From Mytilus californianus (Eukaryota > Mollusca > Bivalvia > Mytilida > Mytilidae): a stretch of DNA of 64,000 bases. The DNA lies in NCBI RefSeq assembly GCF_021869535.1, contig NW_026262690.1, positions 85,419,995 through 85,483,994 of the forward strand. Direction: 5' to 3'. This document shows positions 34,499 to 45,233 of this stretch, piece after piece (positions within the stretch are counted from its first letter, which is position 1; each line of letters opens with the position of its first letter). Under the pieces are notes generated by a model. The model did no database searches and was not told the origin of the DNA. It saw nothing but the letters and a program-made list of their open reading frames with translations. The translations under genes and the position numbers were made by a program.

Positions 34499-35036
34499 AA
34501 CAAAAACAAGTCTTTACCATGTGAAGAGTGGTCTCATTGGCAGTCATAACACATTTTTTTTTTTTATATAAATGACATTTATCCTAACCCCTGGAATACA
34601 AAAATGGTACAAAATATATGACGTCAAGTGACTTTTTTTCCCATAAATCTGTAATTTTGTATATAAATCAATTATTTCATGAAACAGTAAAATCCGGTAG
34701 TTAACAGGTATTTCTACTGACGGGAATGTATTAGCGCCATGCATTATATATTTTTTTCTATGTTTACTTTATATCGCAACAGTTTGCGTTAATGCAAACA
34801 TAGGAAGAAATACCAAAAACTTGAATTAATGTGTGTAGCTAATACGTTTTAGTATTTATTATTTAGATTGATATTAATTTTTAGTCAGGTTTCATCAACT
34901 GTCTGAGTGAAACAAATACAAATGTAGTTAACTATACCCCCTTAATTTAGTTTATAAGATATATCTTATTTCGTTTATTAGATATCTTATTTAGTTTAAA
35001 GATATCTCTATTAAATTAAACGATATCTTATCAATA

Positions 35037-36120
35037 CAAGAGTGCACACGCTGAAATGTCTCGCCTTCTTTACTAATCATTGATATTATATTGATAGTCC
35101 TAAATATAAAGCTTTCTTACAACTGTCACATAAACTTAACATTAACCCAGAAAACTAAACATTGACCAATGAACCATGAAAATGAGGTCAAGGTCAGATG
35201 AACCATGCCAGGCAGACATGTACAGCTAACAATTCTTCCATACAACAAATATAGTTGACTAATTGCTTATAGTTTAAGAAAAACAGACCAAAACACAAAA
35301 ACTTAACACTGAGCAATGAACCGTGAAAATGAGGTCAAGGTCAAATAAAACCTGCGCGACTGACATATAGATCATAAAATATTTCCATACACCAAATATA
35401 GTTGACTTATTGCATATAGTGTTATTAAAACAGACCAAAACTTAAAAACTTAACTTTGACCACTCAACCATGAAAATGAGGTCAAGGTCAGATGACACCT
35501 GCCAGCTAGACATGAGCATCTTACAATCATTCCAAACACCAAATATAGTAGACCTATTGCATACGGTACAAGAAAAACAGACCAAAACACAAAAACTTAA
35601 CTATAACTACTGAACCATGAAAATGAGGTCAAGGTCAGATGACACCTGCCAGTTGGACATGTACACCTTACAGTCCTTCCATACACCAAATATACTAGAC
35701 CTATTGCTTATAGTATCTAAGATATGGGCTTGACCACCAAAACTTAACCTTGTTCACTGATCCATGAAATGAGGTCGAGGTCAAGTGAAAACTGTCTGAC
35801 GGGCATGAGGACCTTGCAACGTACGCACATACCAAATATAGTTAGCCTATTACTTATAATAAGAGAGCATTTAACATTACAAAAAATCTTAACTTTTTTT
35901 TCAAGTAGTCACTGAACCATGAAAACGAGGTCAAGGACATTGGACATGTGACTGACGAAAACTTCGTTACATAAGGCATCTATATACAAAGTATGAAGCA
36001 TCCAGGTCTTCCACCTTCTAAAATATAAAGCTTTTAAGAAGTTTGCTAACGCCGCCGCCGCCGCCGCCGGATCACTATCCCTATGTCGAGCTTTCTGCGA
36101 CAAAAGTCGCAGGCTCGACA
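35037..36120 (+). mobile_element. ~1.08-kb bivalve element with internal tandem units, copy 2
   Basis: Begins 'caagagtgcacacgctgaaa' and ends 'caaaagtcgcaggctcgac'. Near-identical to 30284-31317 over its whole length, including 'cttgaccaccaaaacttaac' and 'catgaggaccttgcaacgta'. It differs by a 'gccgccgccgccgccgcc' microsatellite near the right end (36051-36068) where copy 1 has only 'gccgcc'. It sits between the two Harbinger proteins. High similarity implies recent activity. Confidence 0.85.
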
Positions 36121-36289
36121 ATAAAATTAAGAAGATATGGTTTGTATAGGTATAATTACCTTTGATATTTTTTTTACTTTATAAGATATCTATTTAATAT
36201 TTTAAAATATTTTGAAAGTTGAACGAATATAACAACAACTTACTAGTACCATAACTATTTTATTTTCAATTATCTTTTCCATATTTCAG

Positions 36290-37493
36290 AACTTAACATT
36301 ATTGAACGAGAATACAGAAGTGTTGGATGATTCAGACGTAAGCCCGTCACCCAATAAGGCCAAACAAACAACTTCCGATGGGAAAAAGATTAAAGTTAAG
36401 CTTGAAGACCAATTGATGTTCAAAGCCATTGAAAGCTTAAGGGCATACGTTACAGTTACAGGGGAGGTAATGACGTTGCTAACGTGAAATGTTATTTTCG
36501 CGACGTCAAACTGTGACATATCGGGTAAAGATGCATTTTTCGACTGATTTTTATCATTCAAACTGATTTAACTTTTAAACTAGTTCATGGACCCCTATTT
36601 TCTAAAATGACATTCGGTTTGATTACGTATGAAGATTAATTATAATATACCAAATTTCATGAAAAAAGTCAATGATGCAATTTTTTTTAAATTTGATAAA
36701 TATACAGCAAAAATGACGTTTTTTTCTACATCCATGAACATTTGATAAATATTAGTTATTTCTAAACAAAATATTTCATAAATTTATAGGATACTTATAT
36801 AAAAGAGAACTTATAAATAATTCAACAAAAAACAGCTTGTGTTTATCTTTTTAAACAAAAAAGTTATGCATTTCTGTCGGAAGGAAAAATACGTCCACAA
36901 ATCCAAATTTTGAGCAAATATCTGAAATTTCGACCTCATTTTACTCAAAAAGTAGCACATGAAGGTATATTTTTTATTACATATTTCATTTAAGCAGGTA
37001 TAAAAAGAACCTATATATCTTAAAGGGAAAAATTCTCACCGTCAGAAATAAACTGTTGGATATGCCCTTAAGTTCTACTGAAGAAGAAGAGACAGCGGAC
37101 TATTGTTTCGGAAAGTTGGTGGGGAAATCACTCTCTACAATGCCTAACAAGAGGACAAAGATGATGTTAAAACATAAGATACAAAATCTAATGTATGAGA
37201 CACAGTTAATGTGTATGCCTGCAGAGGTACCAAACAACCAACTGTATCCAAACCAATCGTCCTTCAATTTCAATCCTTACCAGTCATATGTTAATGAAGC
37301 ACCTTTGCCAACTTTAATCAACAAAACCCCATCTAAAACACAACCACAGTATTAGGCACTTGCCAATCAAACCCCTCCTGGAAGTCTTTATTACCCACAG
37401 TTTCAGTACCAACGACAGTACCAATCTTCCAGTTGCTCCATGAGTGGTGAACCGAATGACACCAGTGGACCAAACGTATATACGGAACTTTAA
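36290..37493 (+). pseudogene. Harbinger accessory protein (MADF/BESS-like), interrupted by a TTAA element
   Basis: Opens at an acceptor (TATTTCAG|AACTTA at 36289/36290). Encodes EVLDDSDVSPSPNKAKQTTS, then KVKLEDQLMFKAIES. The frame is then broken by the 627-bp TTAA-flanked element 36441-37067 and resumes as SSTEEEETADYCFGKLVGKS and KHKIQNLMYETQ, which resembles the C-terminal BESS-type motif of MADF/Myb-like proteins carried by animal Harbinger transposons. Frame is kept across the insertion if one TTAA remains. A premature TAG lies at 37353-37355; the frame then stays open through a Gln/Tyr/Ser-rich tail to a TAA at 37491. The N-terminal DNA-binding exon was not found; element copy 35037-36120 occupies that area. 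Confidence 0.65.
36441..37067. mobile_element. TTAA-flanked element, 627 bp, copy 1
   Basis: Ends GGGCATACG / ATATGCCC with TTAA at 36437-36440 and 37068-37071. TTAA targeting and G/C-triplet ends are typical of piggyBac-type elements; superfamily inferred. No ORF. Shares ~560 bp with the element at 38690-39929. Inserted in the coding part of the Harbinger accessory gene. Confidence 0.8.
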
Positions 37494-38685
37494 ATATTTG
37501 CTTATGAAATTCATGTTTTTTGTCTTTTTTGTTTTCTTAAATATTGCCTTTTGCTGAAATATCAAGACTTTAGTCTTCGAAATGAACATGAAGTTTAGTA
37601 AAAGGTGTGAAATTATTGCATGGTTAAGGATTAGCTGTCAAGAGATATTTTTCTTGTAAATGATCATTTCCAATATTGTATTAAGTATTAGTATCAAAAA
37701 ATTGTAAGACCAAAACTGACCATAAAATTAAAATTGTTCTTATTTTAAATTATAGAAAATTACAAAATATTAGTACAAATCTATTATACATAAAACCAAT
37801 AACAACACAACTTAATTGCAGACCTGGGAATAAAAGTGCAATAAAATATTTCGGTGCAGTTTTTAAATATCTTTATTACGGAAGCAATTACAGTCCGCAA
37901 TATAAAAGAAAGGATATCCAAACATACATTTGACAAAAACCAAGGAACAAGAATTGATTGTAGTTCTTCATCTCAAAAGCTAATGATGTCTTCATGATAG
38001 AGCTAAGAATCTTGTCTTCTAGTCATTTTACATTTCAAACTGTTATTATGAAAAGTGGGGAAAACAAACTGTCCCAAGTCAGGAGCCTCTTATTCAATGG
38101 TTGTCGTTTGTTGATGTATTTCATCTTTTAGTACTGTGAATTTTTGATGTTATAAAGTCAACCTGTAGCCTTGATATAGCGAGATGATGTGTCAAATACT
38201 CTTGTTTTATACGTTTTCAAAACAAAATATTCAACTCAAACACGTCCTAACATAAAAAGGTGCACTCGATTTTCTCTTTTCGATACAATTGTTACCCATT
38301 TTTTGGAATTTATTCTTGAGTCACATAATGGAAGGGCAGACACGAAAATTACTGAACGAATAGATTGATATTTTCTCCGTCCGTGGTAATTTTTTTTTTA
38401 AATCGGAGGTTATGCATTTTCTACATCCAACTTGATAGATACCCATGTCGTCGACTTGATATCTAATTGTTCTGCTTAACTATGTAATAGACAAATTGAA
38501 AACTTATGCAAATGGTGTTTTTAAATTAAAATTCTTCGTAATTGAGCAGAAAATTGTCATTTTATTTGTTTCTATTAACTTTTAAAAATTTTGTTACTAT
38601 TGTAAACATTACAGTAAACATTTATCGCCTTCTCTAACAAAGAGCTTCGATTCTTTTGTTCTATTTCAAACGGGTTTCCGCCTGC
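37494..38685. other. Repeat remnants, no recognised gene
   Basis: Contains a fragment 'gtcccaagtcaggagcctct' + 'ggttgtcgtttgttgatgta' (about 38073-38120) of the long dispersed repeat. The rest is AT-rich and unassigned. Confidence 0.4.
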
Positions 38686-38689
38686 TTAA

Positions 38690-39929
38690 GGGCATACGAT
38701 ACGTATAGATTATTACATGGCGGCCCTAGGTCATGATATCAGCCCAAGAGCCGCAGGCTCGAGGGCTGATATCATGAATGAGGGCCGATAAAGGGTCTGA
38801 TATGAATAATGACATGTAATTATCTTTTTATCATATACTTCAACAGAAGAAATACAGACAAGAACTATTAATTAAAATTTTTGTCTTTCCATGAATTTTT
38901 AGATAATAATTTACAGACAACCAAATACAAATTTCTTAACTTTAATTGTTTTTATTGATATTGCAAGCATTTTATTTATCTTGTCACAACAATTATCATG
39001 TTCTTAGTTTGAAATTTGCTCCTCAACCATTTTGTGAAAAGTCTTAAATCACTTGCGGTTTTCCGCACTGTTGTCGTTTTCGATCAAATTTCCGGAAATG
39101 CACGACGTCGCATGTGATAAACGTCACGGAAATTAACGGAAAGGCATGTGATAACATTCCGGAAGCAGTCAATAAAGGTTCCTTTATCAGCCACAGCCCG
39201 CTGAGGAAATTCATAGGAATCTGATCAATAAACCTAGTAATCCTTTCATAGCCTTTTAATATTTTTAAATGTTATTGAACTGTAAAATTTTAGTAATATT
39301 TTATACAAGTATATGATAAATGCAGTTACAGGGGAAGTAATGACGTTGCTATCGTAAAATGTTATTTGGCGACGTCAAACTGTGACATATCGGGAAAAGA
39401 TGTATATTTCGACTGATTTTTATCATTCAAACTGATTTAACTTGAAAACGAGTTCATGGACCCCTCTTTTTTAAAATGACATTCGGTTTGATTACGTATG
39501 AAGATTATTTGTACCAATTTTCATGAAAAAGTCAATAATGCATTTTTTTTAAATTTGATAAATATACAGCAAAAAATGACGTTTTTTTCTACATTCATGA
39601 ACATTTGATGAATTTGAGTTATTTCTAAACAAAAGATTTCATAAATTTATAGGATACTTATATAAAACAGAAATTACAAATAATTTAACAAAAAACAGCT
39701 TGTGTTTATCTTTTAAAACAAAAAAGTTATGCATTTCTGTCGGAAGGAAAAATACGTCCACAAATCCGAATTTTGAGCAAATATCTGAAATTTCGAACTC
39801 ATTTTACTCAAAAAGTAGCACATGAAGGTATATTTTTTATAACATATTTGATTTAATCAGGTAAAAAATAGCCTATTTGCAAATTTTCATCAAATTTTCA
39901 TTATGGGATCAAAACTGTATCGTATGCCC
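38690..39929. mobile_element. TTAA-flanked element, 1240 bp, copy 2 with ~610-bp extra internal DNA
   Basis: Ends GGGCATACGATAC / GTATCGTATGCCC between TTAA at 38686-38689 and 39930-39933. From about 39322 ('gcagttacaggggaagtaat') to 39865 it matches copy 1 closely. The first ~620 bp are absent from copy 1 and contain a palindromic patch (38712-38821). Copy 1 is either an internally deleted derivative or copy 2 has gained an insertion. Confidence 0.8.
38712..38821. repeat. Palindromic patch inside TTAA element
   Basis: 'attacatg' and 'catgtaat' at the ends; 'tcatgatatcagccc' pairs with 'gggctgatatcatga' around 'aagagccgcaggctcga'. Confidence 0.75.
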
Positions 39930-40102
39930 TTAATCGGGCCGTTACTTTTCTCGTTTGAAGCGAATCGATAAAAAAAACGTTTCTTATATCAAATAGCGAT
40001 ATCGTCTAATATGAATTGTAAATATGCAGACATTCCATGCGGAAAAAGTAGTTTTTGGCCACGAAAATTTAAGAAAATACGAATTTTAAAACAAATTGTT
40101 AT

Positions 40103-40291
40103 AGGATTAAACGCCTTTTTAAAGGAATTTATTGGTGTAATAAACTCGACCAATTCACTCACAAACAAATAAAAGTCCGAAGGACTTTTATGATATGTTT
40201 TGTGAGTGACTTGGTCCAGTTTATATACCAATAAATTCCAATTGGTCGAGTTTATACACCAATAAATTCCTTTAAAAAGGCGTTTAATCCT
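40103..40291. repeat. 189-bp fold-back element
   Basis: 'aggattaaacgcctttttaa' and 'aggaatttattggtgtaata' pair with the right arm 'taaaaaggcgtttaatcct'. An inner stem 'tcactcacaaa' / 'tttgtgagtga' surrounds a loop 'aaagtccgaaggactttta'. Confidence 0.85.
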
Positions 40292-40756
40292 TATCTATAC
40301 TATTAATCTATACTATCAAACGAGAAGACCTCATTATGTGTGTCGCTTCTCTTCCTTCCCCAATAAACTAATCATCATGCCTCTGTGTCCTATAGGTACC
40401 ATGCATAGTCGCATTTGTCATCCATTCTTATGATTATTCAGTTTGGGTTATTTTGGGAGAAAAACGAAGAAAAAGGCGTCCGGAGATTGTTTCCGTCATC
40501 AGACCGACTTTTAAGTCATATCGTCGATGATTGCAAATTCGTTATGCTTGCAAGTTCGTGACATTTGGGGATTTCCACTTTATTCGTGACGTCATGCAAA
40601 AGTATTTATCATCGGCAACGTGCTACTTCAAAAAACTTAACCGAATATTTTTCATTGCATTTTCACTAATATTGGCTTGAAAAAGAGAGGTTGTGTATGT
40701 TCTAGCATATTATTTGTTTAAACGTCTATTTCCACTACTACTGTTTTATTCCTCTC

Positions 40757-41104
40757 CTAGAACACAGGCGCTTGGTTATATGATACAGAAAACTTTTTTT
40801 ATTTTTTTTTTTGTTGATTAAAATATTCAATTTTCTATATTTATACTACTTATCTATCACTACTGCGCATGTCTCACCTAGTTTCGAGTGATTTTACCAA
40901 CTTTGAGACAAACCCCCATTTTACTATCCACACTTAGTAAAATGGGGGTTTGTCTCAAAGTTGGTAAATCACTCGAAACTAGGTGAGACATGCGCAGTAG
41001 TGATAGATAGGTAGTATAAATATAGAAAATTGAATATTTTAATCAACAAAAAAAAAAATTAAAAAAAAATTTCTGTATAATATACCCAAGCGCCTGTGTC
41101 CTAG
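40757..41104. mobile_element. 348-bp near-perfect palindromic MITE
   Basis: Outer ends CTAGAACACAGGCGCTTGG / CCAAGCGCCTGTGTCCTAG. The arms stay complementary for ~165 bp through 'gtctcacctagtttcgagtg' to the centre 'tactatccacacttagta' (about 40930). TA (or CTAG) is at both borders. In RNA it would form a very long hairpin. Confidence 0.9.
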
Positions 41105-42685
41105 AATTTCGTTGAATTCTTGGGAAAATCCTTTCAGCAATGTAATTGACATCTCAACAATAAGTCATCATCTATTTTTAGGTTATGTGGGCCCTTGTTC
41201 CTTTTTTTAAGGCCAAGAGTATTATTTTTTAAAGTCTGTATGTGAGCGGATTTTTTAAGATCAGAAAATGATTTGATATATTTTGATAAAACAAAACCTG
41301 CCGAACATTGGCTCATAAAAGTAATTTAATCCTATGCCATTGAATGCAAATTGAATGAAAAAATACTTTGATGCATTAATGACATTGTGACATCATTATA
41401 GTTATCTTAAACGTGTTTAAGTGTTTAATTCTGGACTTTCCAATTGACCATTGAAAGTCACGTGTAAAAATTAGAATAATCTTTGTAGGAAAAATAAAAA
41501 ATTAGTATGTCCCAATTTCTCTTTTTTCTCGAGATATTCATTTGTTATTTGATCTCAAATTTATTCTGTAATGTTCAAATACATAATACAATATACCTGA
41601 CCTATATATTGCTGCACATGCACAAAAGCCACCGTCCAAGACAAAGGTCGCGAACTTACAAGCATGTCTACTTATTTTACGGAATCGGGTCACAATACGA
41701 AACATAGAAAGATTGACCATGTTTCTGAAGCTATTCATCAATTAAATGTATCATACTGTTTGCAAATAAGTAAAGAATATTTACATACACAGTGGATCAA
41801 ATTTGCTCCAAGGTTGTGATTTTTTTCTTCCGTTTCGAGTTAGGGTAACGAACTTCCAATCATCGAGGATACCCAAAACTTCCGATTTTAAACTTTAAAA
41901 GAGGGGGTAAATGGTTATTTTCGTGCAACGTGTTTTGACACTTTTTATTTCACGTGCAGCCGTGAAAAAGGTTCGTTAATCACCGTGTTTCTTGAAATCG
42001 ATAAAAAGATCAGCGTGCAAGAAATTTTTAATTGTTCGCTCATCGTGAAATGGCAATTTTATTTCGCGTTCATTGTTTCGCATTGCACATCCATTTTCAG
42101 TAGTGAACCTGCAGGTAACTACATCAAGAAATAACTGATACGATATGTTGTTAAAAGGAAGAAGTTTATTGGCAAGGCTTCTGAAAATTGAAGTACTGAA
42201 GTACTGAACACCGGATGACCGCAAGTTCTTGTGGATGGTCACAAGCACTTGTCTCAGAAAAAAATCATACCGCTATACCTGAAAGTGAGGTTAATGTACC
42301 GAGATATATTTTTTTCTGAGACAAGTTCGAGCGTAAATGGTGAATAAATGACAGGCAATTCAACCTCGTCGTAATAACTATTATATTGTAGTGATGCAAA
42401 TCAGTATACTCTGGTTTGTTGTTATATATTAATTTATATTAATATTCGTATATAACAGTTACATGTATATATAATTTTCATCCATTTGTATATCATTCTA
42501 TTCTACTATTTTAATTATAGTGCAGTGCAAGTGCATGGTGGACACTTTTCTGTAATAATTCGATTTATCTAATCGATTGGATTTTAGTAGGCACTCATAT
42601 TTTCCCGCAAAACGTTCTTGAGATATTCTTCCGTGTGTGTTAACATAATTTTTCTGTACGTGTGCATAGATATTAACGATTTTTT
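41105..42685. other. Gene-poor region with one short hairpin
   Basis: At 42248-42325 'acttgtctcagaaaaaaat' pairs with 'atttttttctgagacaagt'. The same 'gcacttgtctcagaa' occurs at about 27933, so this is the end of a dispersed family. An 89-codon minus-strand open frame at 41976-42248 shows no recognisable motif and its tail overlaps that repeat. Confidence 0.4.
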
Positions 42686-42688
42686 TCA

Positions 42689-42889
42689 TTACATATATAT
42701 ATATATATATAGACCCCTCCACCAAGAAATTTGTTTTGCATGTACACGTATAAAAATTGCGGTTTTTATCCAACGCAATCATAGGTTTGAACGTCGTTTT
42801 CAATTTAGACTTGTTTATATATATATATGGATAAAAACCGCAATTTTTATACGTGTGCATGCAAAACAAATTTCTTGGTAAAGGGGTCT
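42689..42889. repeat. Inverted pair of repeat ends around an AT microsatellite
   Basis: 'agacccctccaccaagaaat' + 'ttgttttgcatgtacacg' at 42709-42770 is matched inverted at 42829-42889. (AT)n runs lie at 42690-42709 and about 42817-42828. A third copy of the same end is at 43424-43545. Confidence 0.8.
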
Positions 42890-43612
42890 AAATACAGCAC
42901 AAACAACATTTTCCTAAAGACCAAAAAAGTGATAAAGTATATTTTAACAAAACGCATTTGACTAGCAGGTCGAACAACGGATAGTCTTAATTCCTGCTGA
43001 CTGCCATTGGCGATTGCCAAATAAAATGATCACCAGATGTAACAATATGGATCTTAAATATTAATTTAATATCAAACAGAAAACAATAAACGTTCTAACC
43101 CGAATAATTCAGTCCCTCCCCGTGATCGACTCTCCCACTCGCGAGTAGCCATCGTAGAGCAGTGGAATATAACGACTGAATTATTCGGGTTATAAACTTG
43201 CGGAAAAGATGGTATACCGCAAACAAAAGGTGCAAAAATTAGTACACCATATCTGGATTTCGACAATTAATGTTTCTTCAGTGATGTTAGGAATCGAAAC
43301 GGTATTTGGAAGGCCATATAATTTACCTCAATTTAGGATAGACTCTTGAATTTTGAAGAGTCAAAATAGGATGAACGGATCATATAAACCCGAAGGCAAA
43401 TATAATACAAGCCCAAACGAAAAAATATAAACAAGTCTTAATTGAAAACAACGTTCAAACCTATGATTGCGTTGGATAAAAACCGCAATTTGTATACGTG
43501 TGCATGCAAAACAAATTTCTTGTTAGAGGGATCTAAATACAGCACAAACAACATTTTCCAAAAGACCAAAAAAGTGAAAAAGTAATATATATATATATAT
43601 ATATATATATAT
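42890..43612. repeat. Composite repeat ending in (AT)n, containing a small MITE
   Basis: 'ctaaatacagcacaaacaac' + 'attttcc' + 'aaagaccaaaaaagtga' occurs at 42886-42935 and again at 43531-43582, with about 650 bp between. The second copy ends in (AT)14-15 (43583-43612). The structure looks like the two ends of one element in direct orientation. No ORF recognised. Confidence 0.55.
43098..43190. mobile_element. 93-bp TA-flanked MITE
   Basis: Ends ACCCGAATAATTCAGTC / GACTGAATTATTCGGGT, perfect 17-bp inverted repeats, with TA at 43096-43097 and 43191-43192. The inner part holds 'cgactctcccactcgcgagt'. Nested in the composite repeat 42890-43612. Confidence 0.8.
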
Positions 43613-43668
43613 TACCAGAAGTCTCAGTATTACTAGGCAGTCTAGTAATGGACTTCTGATATTACTAA
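43613..43668. repeat. Short hairpin after the (AT)n run
   Basis: 'ccagaagtctcagtattact' pairs with 'agtaatggacttctg' around 'aggcagtct'. Confidence 0.65.
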
Positions 43669-43819
43669 CGTCAAAACATTTACATATTATTAATTTGTGT
43701 TCTACAAAAAATATTTTTATGAGTATTCATTGGAGAAATGAATTTATAACAAGCGATAAGAATTGTTATTTTGCACTGAAAAATGTCCGCACATTTATAC
43801 GATCGGTTACCAGTCAAAA

Positions 43820-43975
43820 ACGAAAGTCAAATCTCTCGGTAGCAACAATGCATTTAAACTGGACCCCTGTTGTGTTCACTTATCGCTACACTGGCCCTTC
43901 GGTGCGAAGCTATAGATGGAACGGCGGACCAGTTTACAATGCATTGGATGCCATAACGGTCATCGCGATGTAAAA
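43820..43975. repeat. Imperfect inverted repeat
   Basis: 'caatgcatttaaactgg' (about 43847) and 'ccagtttacaatgcattg' (about 43929) are inverted. The open frame across it (43695-43973) is explained by this repeat and shows no protein motif. Confidence 0.5.
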
Positions 43976-45023
43976 GAGCGTCCAAGCGGCGAGCTGATTA
44001 TGTGCATAGAGATATCGAATTGCGAATGGGAAAAGTCTTTGATATCCAACAAGAACTGTTTTCCTTCTCAATATTTTTTTCTTTGTTAATAATAAATACA
44101 TCTTCTGTTTGACAAGTTGTTTAATTTATAGTCTAAGGCTGCTCAATTGGTATCTTCAAAGTTCGGGACATCATTATGTGTACAATTTTTTTGTTTTGTT
44201 CTTCTTTTAAGTAATGATATTTTTTGTCTATTTCGATATTAACCATGTGAATATAGGCTATAGCAGTGTGACCTATATATTAGAATCTAATAAGTCGGTA
44301 GACTATTTACAGTAGCCGCATTTAAATTCCGCAATTGCATGATCAATTCAAATAGAATTAGTCGGTAAAACCATATGATCGAAAACAATGGACTAAACTG
44401 GTTTTTACACTGTCAACTATCAATAGAGTCAAGCAACATTTTCGAAATGATTAATTCATGTAAGCTTTAATTTTGTTACAGGTACTAAATTTTAGTGATA
44501 TTGGGACTCAAACATTAAACCGGTCATGAACTTTGTTTGTTACTTATGTCTGCGGTTTTCTTGACATGCATTGTGACGTGTTATTGTTCTTTCTCAGATC
44601 ACACAAAGTTTGTTTTTTCCATTTATCAACAATACAAATTCTGACAATTTTTACACAACTTGTAGATTATATAAAAAAAAAAAGAATAAAGCAAGATATT
44701 AACTTTATTTTTGCAAATTATCAAAAAATTCTATTGATTTTAATTTAGACCCTTTACAATTTGAGAACTTTGACAAAGTTATTTAAGAAATAATTTCTTC
44801 ATGTCATGCTCTATGCTCATTTTAACACGGGTGGGCATTATATTTGTCGATATTTTACACGGAGCGTTGACGTTAACTGTTGACGAAGCTACAGCTTCAA
44901 TGACCAAATGTTGCAGACTTGAAAAAAATATCTAAGGAATAATATCATATGCATTGCAAGGGAGACAAACCAATACTTTTTTGTAGTTTAATCATATTCC
45001 AGATGTCATTTGCCGAAATATTT
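43976..45023. other. Unassigned AT-rich stretch
   Basis: No gene, inverted repeat or target duplication recognised. Confidence 0.35.
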
Positions 45024-45168
45024 ATCAATTATGGACTTTTGACGAGGTCAATACGTTATATATGGACCTGTTCAGATTATTTTGACCGAGGACGAAGTCC
45101 GAGTGTCAATATAATCTAACAGGTCCATATATATAACGTATTGACTGAGTGAAAGTCCTTAATTTCTA
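45024..45168. repeat. Fold-back element with 'gaggacgaagtccgag' loop
   Basis: 'caatacgttatatatggacc' pairs with 'ggtccatatatataacgtat'. The outer segment 'atggactttt' pairs with 'gaaagtcctt'. Confidence 0.85.
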
Positions 45169-45233
45169 TATTACATATGTAAATAATGTATTAGGAAAAT
45201 GACGTTCAGTGTTCTTTCTGTGGATTTTTTAAT

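Noticed and set aside
41976-42248. 90-codon minus-strand frame as a small gene
   Set aside because: No family recognised; it begins inside a dispersed hairpin repeat, so it is more likely chance.
43695-43973. 92-codon plus-strand frame ending near 43973
   Set aside because: It spans an imperfect inverted repeat and shows no domain, splice or start context.
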